Source: Acidobacteriota bacterium
GTDB taxonomy: Bacteria > Acidobacteriota > UBA6911 > RPQK01
NCBI GenBank assembly: GCA_003819755.1
Contig: RPQK01000038.1
Span: 1 to 20,289 of the forward strand
Length of the DNA: 20,289 nt
Direction of reading: 5' to 3'
Shown here: positions 1 to 6,610 of the stretch, one piece after another
Layout: each line of letters begins with the position of its first letter
Position numbering within the stretch: position 1 is the first letter of the stretch
Notes under the pieces: model-generated
The model's database searches: none
What the model was told of the DNA's origin: nothing
What the model saw: only the letters and a program-made list of their open reading frames with translations
Made by a program: the position numbers and the translations under genes

Positions 1-128
1 AAACGCGCGGTCAACCCGTACACACGCGGGGTTTCGATACAGCGCAAAAAGCGCGCCACTCAACCGCCGCGGCTGGTTGCACCGACTTCGCTCTCGGTAC
101 GGCCGAAAAAGTAAATGAAATGGCATTG

Positions 129-262
129 GGCGTCTCGCCTGCACTGGGGCAAGGGGCGTCCCGCCCCGTTCGCGCCGCCTCCACAATCGATCTTGCTAGC
201 GGCGCGGACGGGGCGGGACGCCCCTTGCCCCAGTGCAGGCGAGACGCCTGCGCTCCCAGCGG
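129..262. repeat. Large palindromic repeat, copy 1
   Basis: Left arm 129-177 and right arm 200-248 are reverse complements over 49 nt with one mismatch, around a 22-nt loop. The core includes CACTGGGGCAAGGGGCG and its complement. The 56 nt at 207-262 are identical to 12614-12669 in the second copy. The outer part of the left arm, present in copy 2, has diverged here. The loops share ATCGATCTT in opposite orientation, so the two copies are inverted relative to each other at their centres. No encoded transposase and no clear target duplication were seen. It is probably a non-autonomous REP- or MITE-like element. Confidence 0.9.
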
Positions 263-342
263 ACGCCTCCGCCTTCGGGGTCCTCAGCGCTCCTCTCGCG
301 CACCCGTGCTGAGATCGCCACCGCCCCCCCGCCCCGTGTTGC

Positions 343-372
343 TTGTGGACTCGTCATCAAACCAGCTAGAAT
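343..372 (+). promoter_or_regulatory. Putative sigma70 promoter of transporter-decarboxylase operon
   Basis: TTGTGG (343-348) and TAGAAT (367-372) are separated by 18 nt. The -10 matches the consensus at 5 of 6 positions and the -35 at 3 of 6. The expected transcription start at about 379-380 would be almost at the ATG (382). This fits with the lack of a Shine-Dalgarno sequence there and suggests a nearly leaderless mRNA. Confidence 0.4.
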
Positions 373-381
373 GGGCTACCG

Positions 382-1092
382 ATGGACCAAGGACTGACAG
401 TGCTTCTGACTACCGCGGTGGGAATAGGCTTTCTTCATACCCTCATCGGGGTCGATCATTCCCTGCCGTTCGTGGTTCTGGGCCGGGCCCAGGGCTGGTC
501 AGTTCGAAAACTGTCCGCCATTACTCTCCTGTGCGGCGCCGGACATGTGCTCTCCTCGATCGTCCTTGGTTTCCTGGGCATCGGTCTTGGGGTGGCAGTT
601 GAGCGCCTGAAGTGGATCGAAACCGGCCGCGGGACTATCTCCGCCTGGCTTCTGATCGGATTTGGCCTGGCCTACGCGTCTTGGGGCTTGTACCGATTCT
701 TGAGGAATCGGCCCCATCGACATGTCCACTTTCACGAGGATCACCAGAAACACGCCCACGAGCATCAGCATCAGCGGGAGCACCTGCATCCGCATCAGCT
801 TAACCGCCGGGCCCTGACCGTCTGGGCTCTCTTCATCGTTTTTGTGTTTGGTCCCTGTGAGCCGCTTATCCCGCTGCTGATGGTGCCGGCTCTCCAGCAT
901 CAGTGGGCGGGGGTTGCACTCGTGGCTCTCGTTTTTGGATTCACCACTATCGCGACGATGCTGCTGGTGGTTCTCGCCGGTTTCTACGGCCTGAGGCCGT
1001 CCTTCTTCGCCCTGTTTGAACGGCACGTTCACCTGGTGGCCGGCCTGATGATTGCTGCCAGCGGAATTGCCATTAAGGCGTTCGGAATCTAA
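382..1092 (+). CDS. NicO/UreH-like membrane metal transporter with His-rich loop
   Basis: This 236-residue integral membrane protein probably moves a divalent transition metal such as nickel or cobalt across the inner membrane. About six hydrophobic segments are visible. The first carries H19 followed by D25-H26, resembling the His/Asp-His signature of nickel/cobalt permeases, and G54-H55 lies in the next. A cytoplasmic or periplasmic loop at residues 112-138 contains 12 histidines, a likely metal-collecting region. The motif GPCEP (157-161) opens the second half, as in UreH-like transmembrane proteins. The gene ends 9 nt before a PLP decarboxylase, so the two are probably co-transcribed. No good ribosome binding site precedes the ATG. 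The family call is fairly secure; metal identity and direction of transport cannot be read from sequence. Confidence 0.75.
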   Translation: MDQGLTVLLTTAVGIGFLHTLIGVDHSLPFVVLGRAQGWSVRKLSAITLLCGAGHVLSSIVLGFLGIGLGVAVERLKWIETGRGTISAWLLIGFGLAYASWGLYRFLRNRPHRHVHFHEDHQKHAHEHQHQREHLHPHQLNRRALTVWALFIVFVFGPCEPLIPLLMVPALQHQWAGVALVALVFGFTTIATMLLVVLAGFYGLRPSFFALFERHVHLVAGLMIAASGIAIKAFGI

Positions 1093-1101
1093 ATCACTAC
1101 A

Positions 1102-2583
1102 ATGAAAAGCGACATCGAAGACCGAGAATTGTCGAGACTCGGCGATATCGATCCTCAGGTGTTCCGAACCTTTGGGTATCGGATCATCGATTGGGTAGCG
1201 GACTATCTGGAGCATCCCGAGAAGTACCCAGTGCTCGCGAACGTCGTCCCCGGAGAGATTCGATCCCAGTTGCCTGCGGTCCCTCCGGAGCAGCCCGAAC
1301 CAATGTCGACGATCGTCGATGACGTCGAGCGAATAATCGTTCCCGGTCTGACCCACTGGAATCACCCGGCCTTCATGGCGTACTTCGGCACGAGCGGCTC
1401 GGTGCCCGGGATTCTCGGAGAGCTGCTATGCTCTGCCTTCAACGTCAACGCCATGCTGTGGAAGACGTCTCCGGCGGCGACCGAGTTGGAGGAAGTAGCC
1501 CTCGACTGGCTCCGGCAGATGATCGGCCTTCCGGCGGGCTTTTCCGGCATTATTTACGATACGGCTTCGGTATCCACTCTCCACGCTGTAGCGGCCGCCC
1601 GGGAAGCGGTCCCCGGACTCAACTCCCGCGAGCTCGGATTGTCCGGCCGCTCGGATGCCCCGCGTCTTCGCCTGTACGCCTCCGAACAGGCCCATTCCTC
1701 TGTTGAAAAGGCCGCCATCACGCTCGGAATCGGACAGGCTGGTTTCAGGAAGATTCCCGTGGACAGCGAGTTCCGAATGGTACCAGAGGCGCTTCAGCAG
1801 GCTGTCGAAGACGACCGCAAAGTGGGGTGGACACCCTTCTGCGCGGTCGCGACTGTCGGTACAACCTCGACGACGAGCGTGGACCCTGTCCCGGCCATCG
1901 CAGACATTTGCCGCAAGCACAGTATCTGGCTGCACGTCGACGCCGCGTATGGCGGGGCGGCGGCTACGATTCCCGAAATGCGTTGGATCATGGAGGGTTG
2001 TGACCGGGCTGATTCCCTCGTGGTGAATCCTCACAAGTGGATTTTCACGCCGATGGATCTGAGCGCTTTCTACACCCAGCGAATGAACGTGCTGAAACAA
2101 GCCTTCAGCCTGGTTCCTGAATATCTGAAGACCGGGCAGGACGCCTCTGTCCGCAACATGATGGACTATGGGGTGCAGCTGGGCCGCCGGTTCCGCGCCT
2201 TGAAGCTCTGGATGATCATCCGCACTTACGGGCGCAGCGGCATCGAAGCTCGGATCAGGGAACACATGCGCCTGGCGCGGATGTTCGCCAGTTGGGTTGA
2301 GGAAGATCCGGCTTTCGAGCTTCTGGCCCCGGTGCCGTTCAGCACTATCTGCTTCCGGGCTTTGCCAACCGGAAACAGCGATGATGGCGACCGGTTGAAT
2401 GACGCGCTGCTCAGTGCCGTGAACGCGACCGGCGAGGTTTTCCTGTCCCACACACGCCTTCACAACAAGTTCACCATCCGAATGGCGATAGGGAATATCC
2501 GAACCGATGAAAAAGTGGTCCGTCGAGCGTGGGAACTGCTGAAGGCGAATCTGGACCGCCTGCGAGGCGAGAACAGCCGCTAA
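1102..2583 (+). CDS. Group II PLP-dependent decarboxylase (aromatic-L-amino-acid type)
   Basis: This 493-residue cytosolic enzyme belongs to the aromatic-L-amino-acid/tyrosine/glutamate decarboxylase family, which removes CO2 from amino acids using pyridoxal phosphate. The N-terminal helical segment (about 15-90) ends in THWNHPAFMAYF, as in DOPA decarboxylase. H198 stacks on the cofactor in the family, D280 (HVDAAYGG) contacts the pyridine nitrogen, and K312 (NPHKW) forms the Schiff base. Y356, in DYGVQLGRRFR, aligns with the mobile-loop tyrosine that favours decarboxylation over aldehyde synthesis, so true decarboxylase activity is likely. Length matches the family. Its substrate (Tyr, Trp, DOPA or Phe) is not determined. 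It lies 9 nt after a metal transporter gene with no Shine-Dalgarno of its own, consistent with translational coupling. Confidence 0.88.
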   Translation: MKSDIEDRELSRLGDIDPQVFRTFGYRIIDWVADYLEHPEKYPVLANVVPGEIRSQLPAVPPEQPEPMSTIVDDVERIIVPGLTHWNHPAFMAYFGTSGSVPGILGELLCSAFNVNAMLWKTSPAATELEEVALDWLRQMIGLPAGFSGIIYDTASVSTLHAVAAAREAVPGLNSRELGLSGRSDAPRLRLYASEQAHSSVEKAAITLGIGQAGFRKIPVDSEFRMVPEALQQAVEDDRKVGWTPFCAVATVGTTSTTSVDPVPAIADICRKHSIWLHVDAAYGGAAATIPEMRWIMEGCDRADSLVVNPHKWIFTPMDLSAFYTQRMNVLKQAFSLVPEYLKTGQDASVRNMMDYGVQLGRRFRALKLWMIIRTYGRSGIEARIREHMRLARMFASWVEEDPAFELLAPVPFSTICFRALPTGNSDDGDRLNDALLSAVNATGEVFLSHTRLHNKFTIRMAIGNIRTDEKVVRRAWELLKANLDRLRGENSR

Positions 2584-2795
2584 TCGGTTCGGTGCGGAAA
2601 GAACCGGTAGCTGTAAAAGGCACCGACGACCACCAATAGAGCCCCCCACCAGATTGCGGCGTGCAAATGGCCCAAGACCGTGTCACGTGCGGGTGGATAG
2701 AAGTAGTGGTATACCCCCATCCCGGAAATGAGCACTCCGTAAATCAGAAGAATCAGACCAATAAAGAACCAGATCGATATTCGTGCTTCAGTCAT
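2580..2795 (-). CDS. Small two-helix membrane protein, unknown function
   Basis: This 71-residue protein has two predicted membrane helices (about 7-30 and 43-62) separated by the short polar stretch FYPPARDTVLGHLH, with an Arg/His/Asp tail. I do not recognise a named family. It overlaps the 3' end of the decarboxylase gene: its TAG (2580-2582) and the opposing TAA (2581-2583) share bases. A good minus-strand promoter lies just upstream, with TTGCCA at 2835-2840, an 18-nt spacer and TAGAAT at 2811-2816. This predicts a leader of only about 8 nt. The promoter and the clean hydrophobic pattern argue that the gene is real despite its size. Confidence 0.6.
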   Translation of the reverse strand: MTEARISIWFFIGLILLIYGVLISGMGVYHYFYPPARDTVLGHLHAAIWWGALLVVVGAFYSYRFFPHRTD

Positions 2796-2810
2796 GACAC
2801 GCCCGGATGG

Positions 2811-2840
2811 ATTCTACATTTCCCGATCCGCGCTTGGCAA
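2811..2840 (-). promoter_or_regulatory. Sigma70-like promoter of small membrane protein gene
   Basis: Read on the minus strand, TTGCCA (5/6 to consensus) and TAGAAT (5/6) are spaced by 18 nt. The predicted start is about 8 nt before the ATG of the 71-residue membrane protein. Confidence 0.5.
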
Positions 2841-2943
2841 CGGCCTAATCGCTTTCTGTTTGCCTCTTTGCTCAAAAGCCCGAAATGTTGCAAAGTAAGA
2901 GGAACGCGTCTGCATTCTTCAACTCAAGAACTTGGAGCCGATC

Positions 2944-3303
2944 ATGCCAAAGCTGACAGTCGAGGGGTTCGGAACGGTGGATGTGCCGGCCGGCAAGCGC
3001 CTGGTCCTGGCAATCGAAAGGGATCTCGGGGTCGACATTCTGCACGCTTGCGGAGGAAACGCTCGCTGCACAACCTGCCGCGTTGAGTTTCTTGAGGGTG
3101 AGCCTCAAGTTATGACAGCGGCCGAGAAATCCAAGCTGGCCGAAAAACAGCTGAGTGGAGTGCGCCTCTCCTGCCAGATTACGTGCACTGAGGACATGAA
3201 GGTCCGGGCCATCAGCCGCCTGGAAGGCAGCGGACGACCCGACGCCGGACCCGAGCCCGCGGTTGAAATAACCCCTCCGGCTCAATGGGTGAGTCGCGAT
3301 TAA
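2944..3303 (+). CDS. [2Fe-2S] ferredoxin
   Basis: This 119-residue soluble electron carrier has a beta-grasp ferredoxin domain (about 1-90). Cluster ligands are C36, C42, C45 and C77, spaced C-x5-C-x2-C-x31-C. That is closer to the adrenodoxin/Isc class (C-x5-C-x2-C) than to plant ferredoxins. An extra C81 follows. A Pro/Glu-rich tail (about 96-115) extends past the fold. A TTG at 2932 would add four residues, but the ATG at 2944 is preferred because GGAG (2934-2937) stands 6 nt before it. It is followed 60 nt later by a small unknown gene. No partner reductase or oxygenase is nearby, so its redox partner is unknown. Confidence 0.85.
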   Translation: MPKLTVEGFGTVDVPAGKRLVLAIERDLGVDILHACGGNARCTTCRVEFLEGEPQVMTAAEKSKLAEKQLSGVRLSCQITCTEDMKVRAISRLEGSGRPDAGPEPAVEITPPAQWVSRD

Positions 3304-3329
3304 CTCTGCCTCAATTGTCAAATTTTCTC

Positions 3330-3356
3330 GGTCTGCCAAGGGTGGTCTGCCAAGGG
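3330..3356 (+). repeat. 13-nt direct duplication carrying the ribosome binding site
   Basis: GGTCTGCCAAGGG occurs at 3330-3342 and again at 3344-3356, one base apart. The second copy supplies AAGGG 7 nt before the ATG at 3364. The first places the same motif 14 nt further upstream. Confidence 0.85.
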
Positions 3357-3363
3357 ACATTCC

Positions 3364-3642
3364 ATGGAAATCATTGAAAATGTCTTAGGTCGGGGTACGT
3401 TGTACGGGGGCCGTCAGGAGAAGATCGGAGAGGTAACCTACGACCTCATTGTGTTCAAGCGCGAATCAGAGAACGGGATCGCGGGAAGGCTGACGTGTTC
3501 CGTGGAGTGTCTTGTCAAGGCCCACCAAAGCCGGAGGCTGACTTTGCACCTGGTTGACGGACGGAAAGTGAAGATCGCTATCAACCGCGTGGATTTCCGC
3601 GTAGGCACTGCGGATTTCAAGGGGACTGGCTGGTTCTTCTGA
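3364..3642 (+). CDS. Small conserved-looking protein of unknown function
   Basis: This 92-residue protein has no signal peptide or membrane segment. It looks beta-strand rich, with alternating hydrophobic stretches such as VTYDLIVFKR, RRLTLHLVDG and KVKIAIN, and ends in GTGWFF. Two cysteines (about 45 and 49) are close together. I do not recognise the family. The start is supported by AAGGG 7 nt upstream, inside a duplicated 13-nt motif. It follows the ferredoxin gene on the same strand and may share its transcript. It ends 3 nt before the stop of the convergent pyruvate-kinase-like gene, so no terminator fits between them. Confidence 0.6.
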   Translation: MEIIENVLGRGTLYGGRQEKIGEVTYDLIVFKRESENGIAGRLTCSVECLVKAHQSRRLTLHLVDGRKVKIAINRVDFRVGTADFKGTGWFF

Positions 3643-3645
3643 CGT

Positions 3646-4611
3646 TCAAGAATGCTGGAAAGCCCTGACCAGGGCGGAGGTTTCCCGGGCAGCACGGACC
3701 GGGTCACCGCCAATCGCCGTTTCATCCGAGAGCACGATTCCGGCGTAGCCGCGGCTGACCAGATCGTAAAGATGGCAGACTTCAGTCCGGGTAGGTTCCC
3801 GGTGTGACGTCAGGTGTTCCATCACTTGCCCCGCCATCAGGACCGGCCTATTGAGTGAACGCGGGGTAATGGAGGAGATCCACTTCGCCATTGGCGCCGG
3901 CCCGATCTGTGCCCCTAGATCCCCCCGGCAAATCCAGACCGATTCCACGCGTTCGGATATCGCTTCGAAGTTCGGCAGAGCTTCGGCTCGTTCAATTTTC
4001 CCTACGACCGGGCTATGAGGCGCCAAGTGGCGCACCCAATCAGCCTCATGCCCGTCTTTCATGAAGGATATTGCGCAACCTGTTCCGCTCGACCGACCCG
4101 CCAGCCGGCAAATCTCTTTGTCGAATTCCCGGAGCCCCCTGAGATCCACCGGGTGCTGAGCAATGTTTATGCCCTTGCGCGACTTCAACAGGCCGCCACT
4201 CAGCGTGCGGGTGACGAGTGATCGATCCGTTTTCTCGAGTATCTGAAAACGAAGCCGGTCATCGTCGACACTCATGACGTCCCCGGGTCGTGCTTGCTCA
4301 ACAAGCTCGGCGTGTTCCATCGGTAAATCGGTGACGTTAGAAGGCTGGATCGCGAAGATAACCTCCTGATTGACGGTTACCTGGCGCTCCGGAAACGTGC
4401 CAAGGCGCATCTTGGCACCCTGAAGATCAAGAACGATCGGGAGGGTGTCGCTGAACGACCGGACACGACGGACCAGAGCTTCGACACTGTCGAACGCCAT
4501 GTGCGCCGTGTTGAGGCGAAACGTCGAAGCACCGGCATCGATCAGCGGTTCAATCAGTTCGAGCGAGGCAGGCCCGAGCGTCACGATGAGTTGGAAGGTG
4601 TTGGAGATCAA
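3646..4611 (-). CDS. Short divergent pyruvate-kinase-like TIM-barrel protein
   Basis: The 321 residues cover the barrel (A) and inserted B domain of pyruvate kinase but lack the C-terminal regulatory domain; the usual enzyme is about 470 residues. Recognisable landmarks are TLGPAS (11-16), RLN (32-34), LDLQGAK (61-67), the catalytic-lysine motif KIE (K205, E207), RGDLG (229-233) and PTRTEV plus SDETAIGG near the end. Several normally fixed residues differ: the potassium-site Ser and Thr are A36 and L63, and the active-site Thr of the CATQM motif is G261. It may be a pyruvate kinase with altered ion needs or a relative acting on another enolpyruvate or phosphoryl substrate. The start is TTG; the SD-like GAGGT overlaps the TGA of the upstream GntR gene, implying translational coupling. 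Confidence 0.72.
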   Translation of the reverse strand: MISNTFQLIVTLGPASLELIEPLIDAGASTFRLNTAHMAFDSVEALVRRVRSFSDTLPIVLDLQGAKMRLGTFPERQVTVNQEVIFAIQPSNVTDLPMEHAELVEQARPGDVMSVDDDRLRFQILEKTDRSLVTRTLSGGLLKSRKGINIAQHPVDLRGLREFDKEICRLAGRSSGTGCAISFMKDGHEADWVRHLAPHSPVVGKIERAEALPNFEAISERVESVWICRGDLGAQIGPAPMAKWISSITPRSLNRPVLMAGQVMEHLTSHREPTRTEVCHLYDLVSRGYAGIVLSDETAIGGDPVRAARETSALVRAFQHS

Positions 4612-4620
4612 AGAAGGACC

Positions 4621-5421
4621 TCAGGCGGGTGGGGCATCCGAGGCCTTGCCGTTCCGCCGCACTCCCGCCCTTCGGGCAGGCGGTCGTTGAGTCCGGCGCG
4701 ACGACAGGTATCTTTCAACTTGTTGAAAATGATCCAGCATCGCCGCCCTTGCCTTGTCGATATCCCTGCCGCGCAACGCTTCCAGGATACCTTCGTGTCG
4801 TTTGAGGTTGCTCCCCGGGTAGTCGCCCGGGAAGATCCGCCTGCTCACCTGGATAGACCGGCTGACGAGCTCCGTCAGGAAATGCGCGAGATGAACGTAC
4901 AGGAGATTACCTGTCATCTCGGCCAGGATCTGGTGAAACCGCTGGTCCGCAGCCCGGTAACGTGAAAACTGCTCCTCGGTCTGGCAGGAGACGTCGGAGC
5001 GCATCGCCTGAAGGCAGAGGGCTAGATTGTGAAGCTCGTCTTCGCTTGGGGACAGAACAGCCTTCTCCACAGCCCAGACCTCGAGGATCTTTCTTACGTC
5101 GATGATGTCGGTCAGGGGCAAGAGGTTCTTCTCGAGAACCTCGTCGATCGGTTCGCGTACGGAAGTGGGAATTGCCGTGCAGACGTAGTTGCCGCTCTTG
5201 GAGCGACGTTCCAGATAGCCCTTCGCCTCCAGCCGGTTCAATGCCTCGCGTAGAGTCGGACGGCTGATGCTCAGAGTCTCAGCCAACTCCCGCTCGGGAG
5301 GCAGCGCAGACCCGGGCGAGAAATGCCCCTCGAATATCAGCGCAACGATCTGCCTGAACGTCTCGTCCGACCGCCTCATTCCAATGTTCTTCCGACCTGG
5401 AAGGTCCACGCGTTTCGACAT
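4621..5421 (-). CDS. GntR-family transcriptional regulator (FadR/FCD subfamily)
   Basis: This 266-residue DNA-binding regulator has an N-terminal winged helix (about 18-80). It includes the diagnostic LPPERELAETLSISRPTLRE and wing residues ERRSKSGNYV. The all-helical FCD ligand domain (about 105-240) carries D159, H163, H209 and H231, positions expected to bind a metal and a carboxylate effector. The last 25 residues are Arg/Pro/Ala-rich and probably disordered. It is first in an operon with the pyruvate-kinase-like gene, 9 nt downstream, so its ligand is plausibly a carboxylic acid tied to that enzyme. Members often repress their own operon. I could not pick out a clear TNGTNNNACNA operator in the 146-nt upstream gap. 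Confidence 0.85.
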   Translation of the reverse strand: MSKRVDLPGRKNIGMRRSDETFRQIVALIFEGHFSPGSALPPERELAETLSISRPTLREALNRLEAKGYLERRSKSGNYVCTAIPTSVREPIDEVLEKNLLPLTDIIDVRKILEVWAVEKAVLSPSEDELHNLALCLQAMRSDVSCQTEEQFSRYRAADQRFHQILAEMTGNLLYVHLAHFLTELVSRSIQVSRRIFPGDYPGSNLKRHEGILEALRGRDIDKARAAMLDHFQQVERYLSSRRTQRPPARRAGVRRNGKASDAPPA

Positions 5422-5472
5422 AGCCAGTTCCCGCCCGAGAAAACCGCGCTAATAATAACAGACGTGCGAGTC

Positions 5473-5507
5473 GAAGGATGAAGGAAGAAGGATGAAGGAT
5501 GAAGAAA
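5473..5507 (+). repeat. Heptamer tandem repeat (GAAGGAT)
   Basis: Five consecutive 7-nt units follow the pattern GAAGGAT, three of them perfect and two varied (GAAGGAA, GAAGAAA). They sit in the gap between the divergent GntR and phosphatase genes, about 60 nt before the phosphatase start. Confidence 0.85.
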
Positions 5508-5567
5508 TGACTGCACCGAATCTAACCTTCAGCGACTATCGTATAGTAAAGAATTAGAGAAAAGGCC

Positions 5568-6539
5568 ATGGACATACTGACCGATACTCTTCGTAATCAG
5601 TTGCTGGATCGAAGAGAGCGACTGGACAGCGTGATTCGAAGGTCCCCCGACGAAAACCTGCTCGGGCTCCTCAGGCAGGTGGACGCCGCTCTGGAGCGGA
5701 TCGACCACGGCAGCTTCGGAATCTGTGAAGTCTGCCAGGGGGCAATTGAAGCGGACCGTCTTCTCGCCAATCCTTTGGCTCGGACTTGCCTCGAGGATCT
5801 GGACAAGCAAGAGCAGGCCGCACTGGAGCGGGATCTGGAGCTGGCGGCCCAGGTCCAATGGAACTTGTTGCCTCCCCGGCATCAGCAGCTCGACGGTTGG
5901 GAAGTCTGTTTCGACTACAGGCCGTTTCGGGTAGCGAGCGGGGATTACTGCGACGTGATTGCCGGACGTGACAACCTGAACGTGATTCTGGGCGACGTAT
6001 CCGGCAAGGGCGTGGCGGCATCTATGCTCGTCGCCAACCTCCACGGACTCTTCCGAACCCTTTTACCCGACGGAACCAACCTCGCCGCGTCCGTGGGACG
6101 GGCCAACCGCATTTTCTGCGAGAGCACAATGGCCTCTCATTACGCAACCCTTTTGCTGATGAGGGCTGACCAGGCAGGGAGTGTGACGCTTGTGAACGCC
6201 GGGCACTGTACGCCGTACGTGATGAGCGAGAATTCCGTCCGGCCGCTACCGTCCACGAGTCTCCCGCTGGGCGTTTTCGCTGAGGCGAGCTTCCAGGTCA
6301 CCGACGTGACCCTGGAACCCGGCGATCGGCTCTTCGCTTACACCGACGGCTTATCGGAGGCGAGGAATAGCCTCGATCAGGAGTACGGGGCGGTGCGGCT
6401 CGAGAACTGGCTGACATCCTGCGGCAGCATGTCATCAGACGAGTTGCTGAAAGCCTGCCTGAACGATCTCGACGCTTTCCGCTGCGCCGACGGAGTCAAC
6501 GACGATTTGACCGTGCTGTTGTTGAAGCGCCGGGCGTGA
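5568..6539 (+). CDS. DksA/TraR-like zinc-finger and SpoIIE/RsbU-type PP2C phosphatase fusion
   Basis: The 323-residue protein has a coiled-coil N-terminus (about 1-45), a DksA/TraR-like zinc-finger region (50-78) and a PP2C/SpoIIE phosphatase domain (about 90-322). In the finger, C53, C56 and C74 are present, but the fourth position is D77 (CLED), so zinc binding may be altered. Phosphatase metal sites are seen as D126 (SGDYCD), D143 (GDVSGKG), D260 (YTDGLSEAR) and D312/D313 (GVNDDLT). RsbU-type enzymes dephosphorylate anti-anti-sigma factors or similar phosphoserine proteins, controlling sigma-factor partner switching. The DksA-like part could tether it to a partner or to RNA polymerase, which is conjecture. 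TATAGT at 5542-5547 is a possible -10. No kinase or antagonist gene is adjacent. Confidence 0.82.
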   Translation: MDILTDTLRNQLLDRRERLDSVIRRSPDENLLGLLRQVDAALERIDHGSFGICEVCQGAIEADRLLANPLARTCLEDLDKQEQAALERDLELAAQVQWNLLPPRHQQLDGWEVCFDYRPFRVASGDYCDVIAGRDNLNVILGDVSGKGVAASMLVANLHGLFRTLLPDGTNLAASVGRANRIFCESTMASHYATLLLMRADQAGSVTLVNAGHCTPYVMSENSVRPLPSTSLPLGVFAEASFQVTDVTLEPGDRLFAYTDGLSEARNSLDQEYGAVRLENWLTSCGSMSSDELLKACLNDLDAFRCADGVNDDLTVLLLKRRA

Positions 6540-6549
6540 AAAGCGCCCG
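6531..6549 (+). terminator. Hairpin spanning the phosphatase stop codon
   Basis: CGGGCG (6531-6536) and CGCCCG (6544-6549) pair around TGAAAAG, which contains the stop codon. No T-run follows. It may aid termination between two convergent genes. Confidence 0.35.
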
Positions 6550-6610
6550 CCGTGGCGCGAGCGCCGCGGACCGAAGGCTCGCTGGCTCGCGGAAAGACAC
6601 CTTCACAGTG

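Larger units (their letters stand above)
1..381. other. Non-coding left edge
   Basis: No convincing gene lies here. The short open frames across it are by-products of a palindrome at 129-262, which is read in several frames on both strands. The first 120 bases show nothing recognisable. The last 40 bases hold a promoter-like sequence for the transporter gene that starts at 382. Confidence 0.6.

Noticed and set aside
115..602. Plus-strand open frames of 65 and 160 residues
   Set aside because: They run through the palindrome at 129-262 and overlap the transporter gene in another frame; the Arg/Pro-rich translation is a repeat by-product.
499..1365. 288-residue minus-strand frame
   Set aside because: It is antisense to the transporter and decarboxylase, both of which have clear family motifs; its protein has no recognisable domain.
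1426..2649. 407-residue minus-strand frame
   Set aside because: It is the antisense shadow of the decarboxylase in high-GC sequence.
2932..2943. TTG start giving four more ferredoxin residues
   Set aside because: GGAG at 2934-2937 would lie inside that extension and is correctly spaced for the ATG at 2944.
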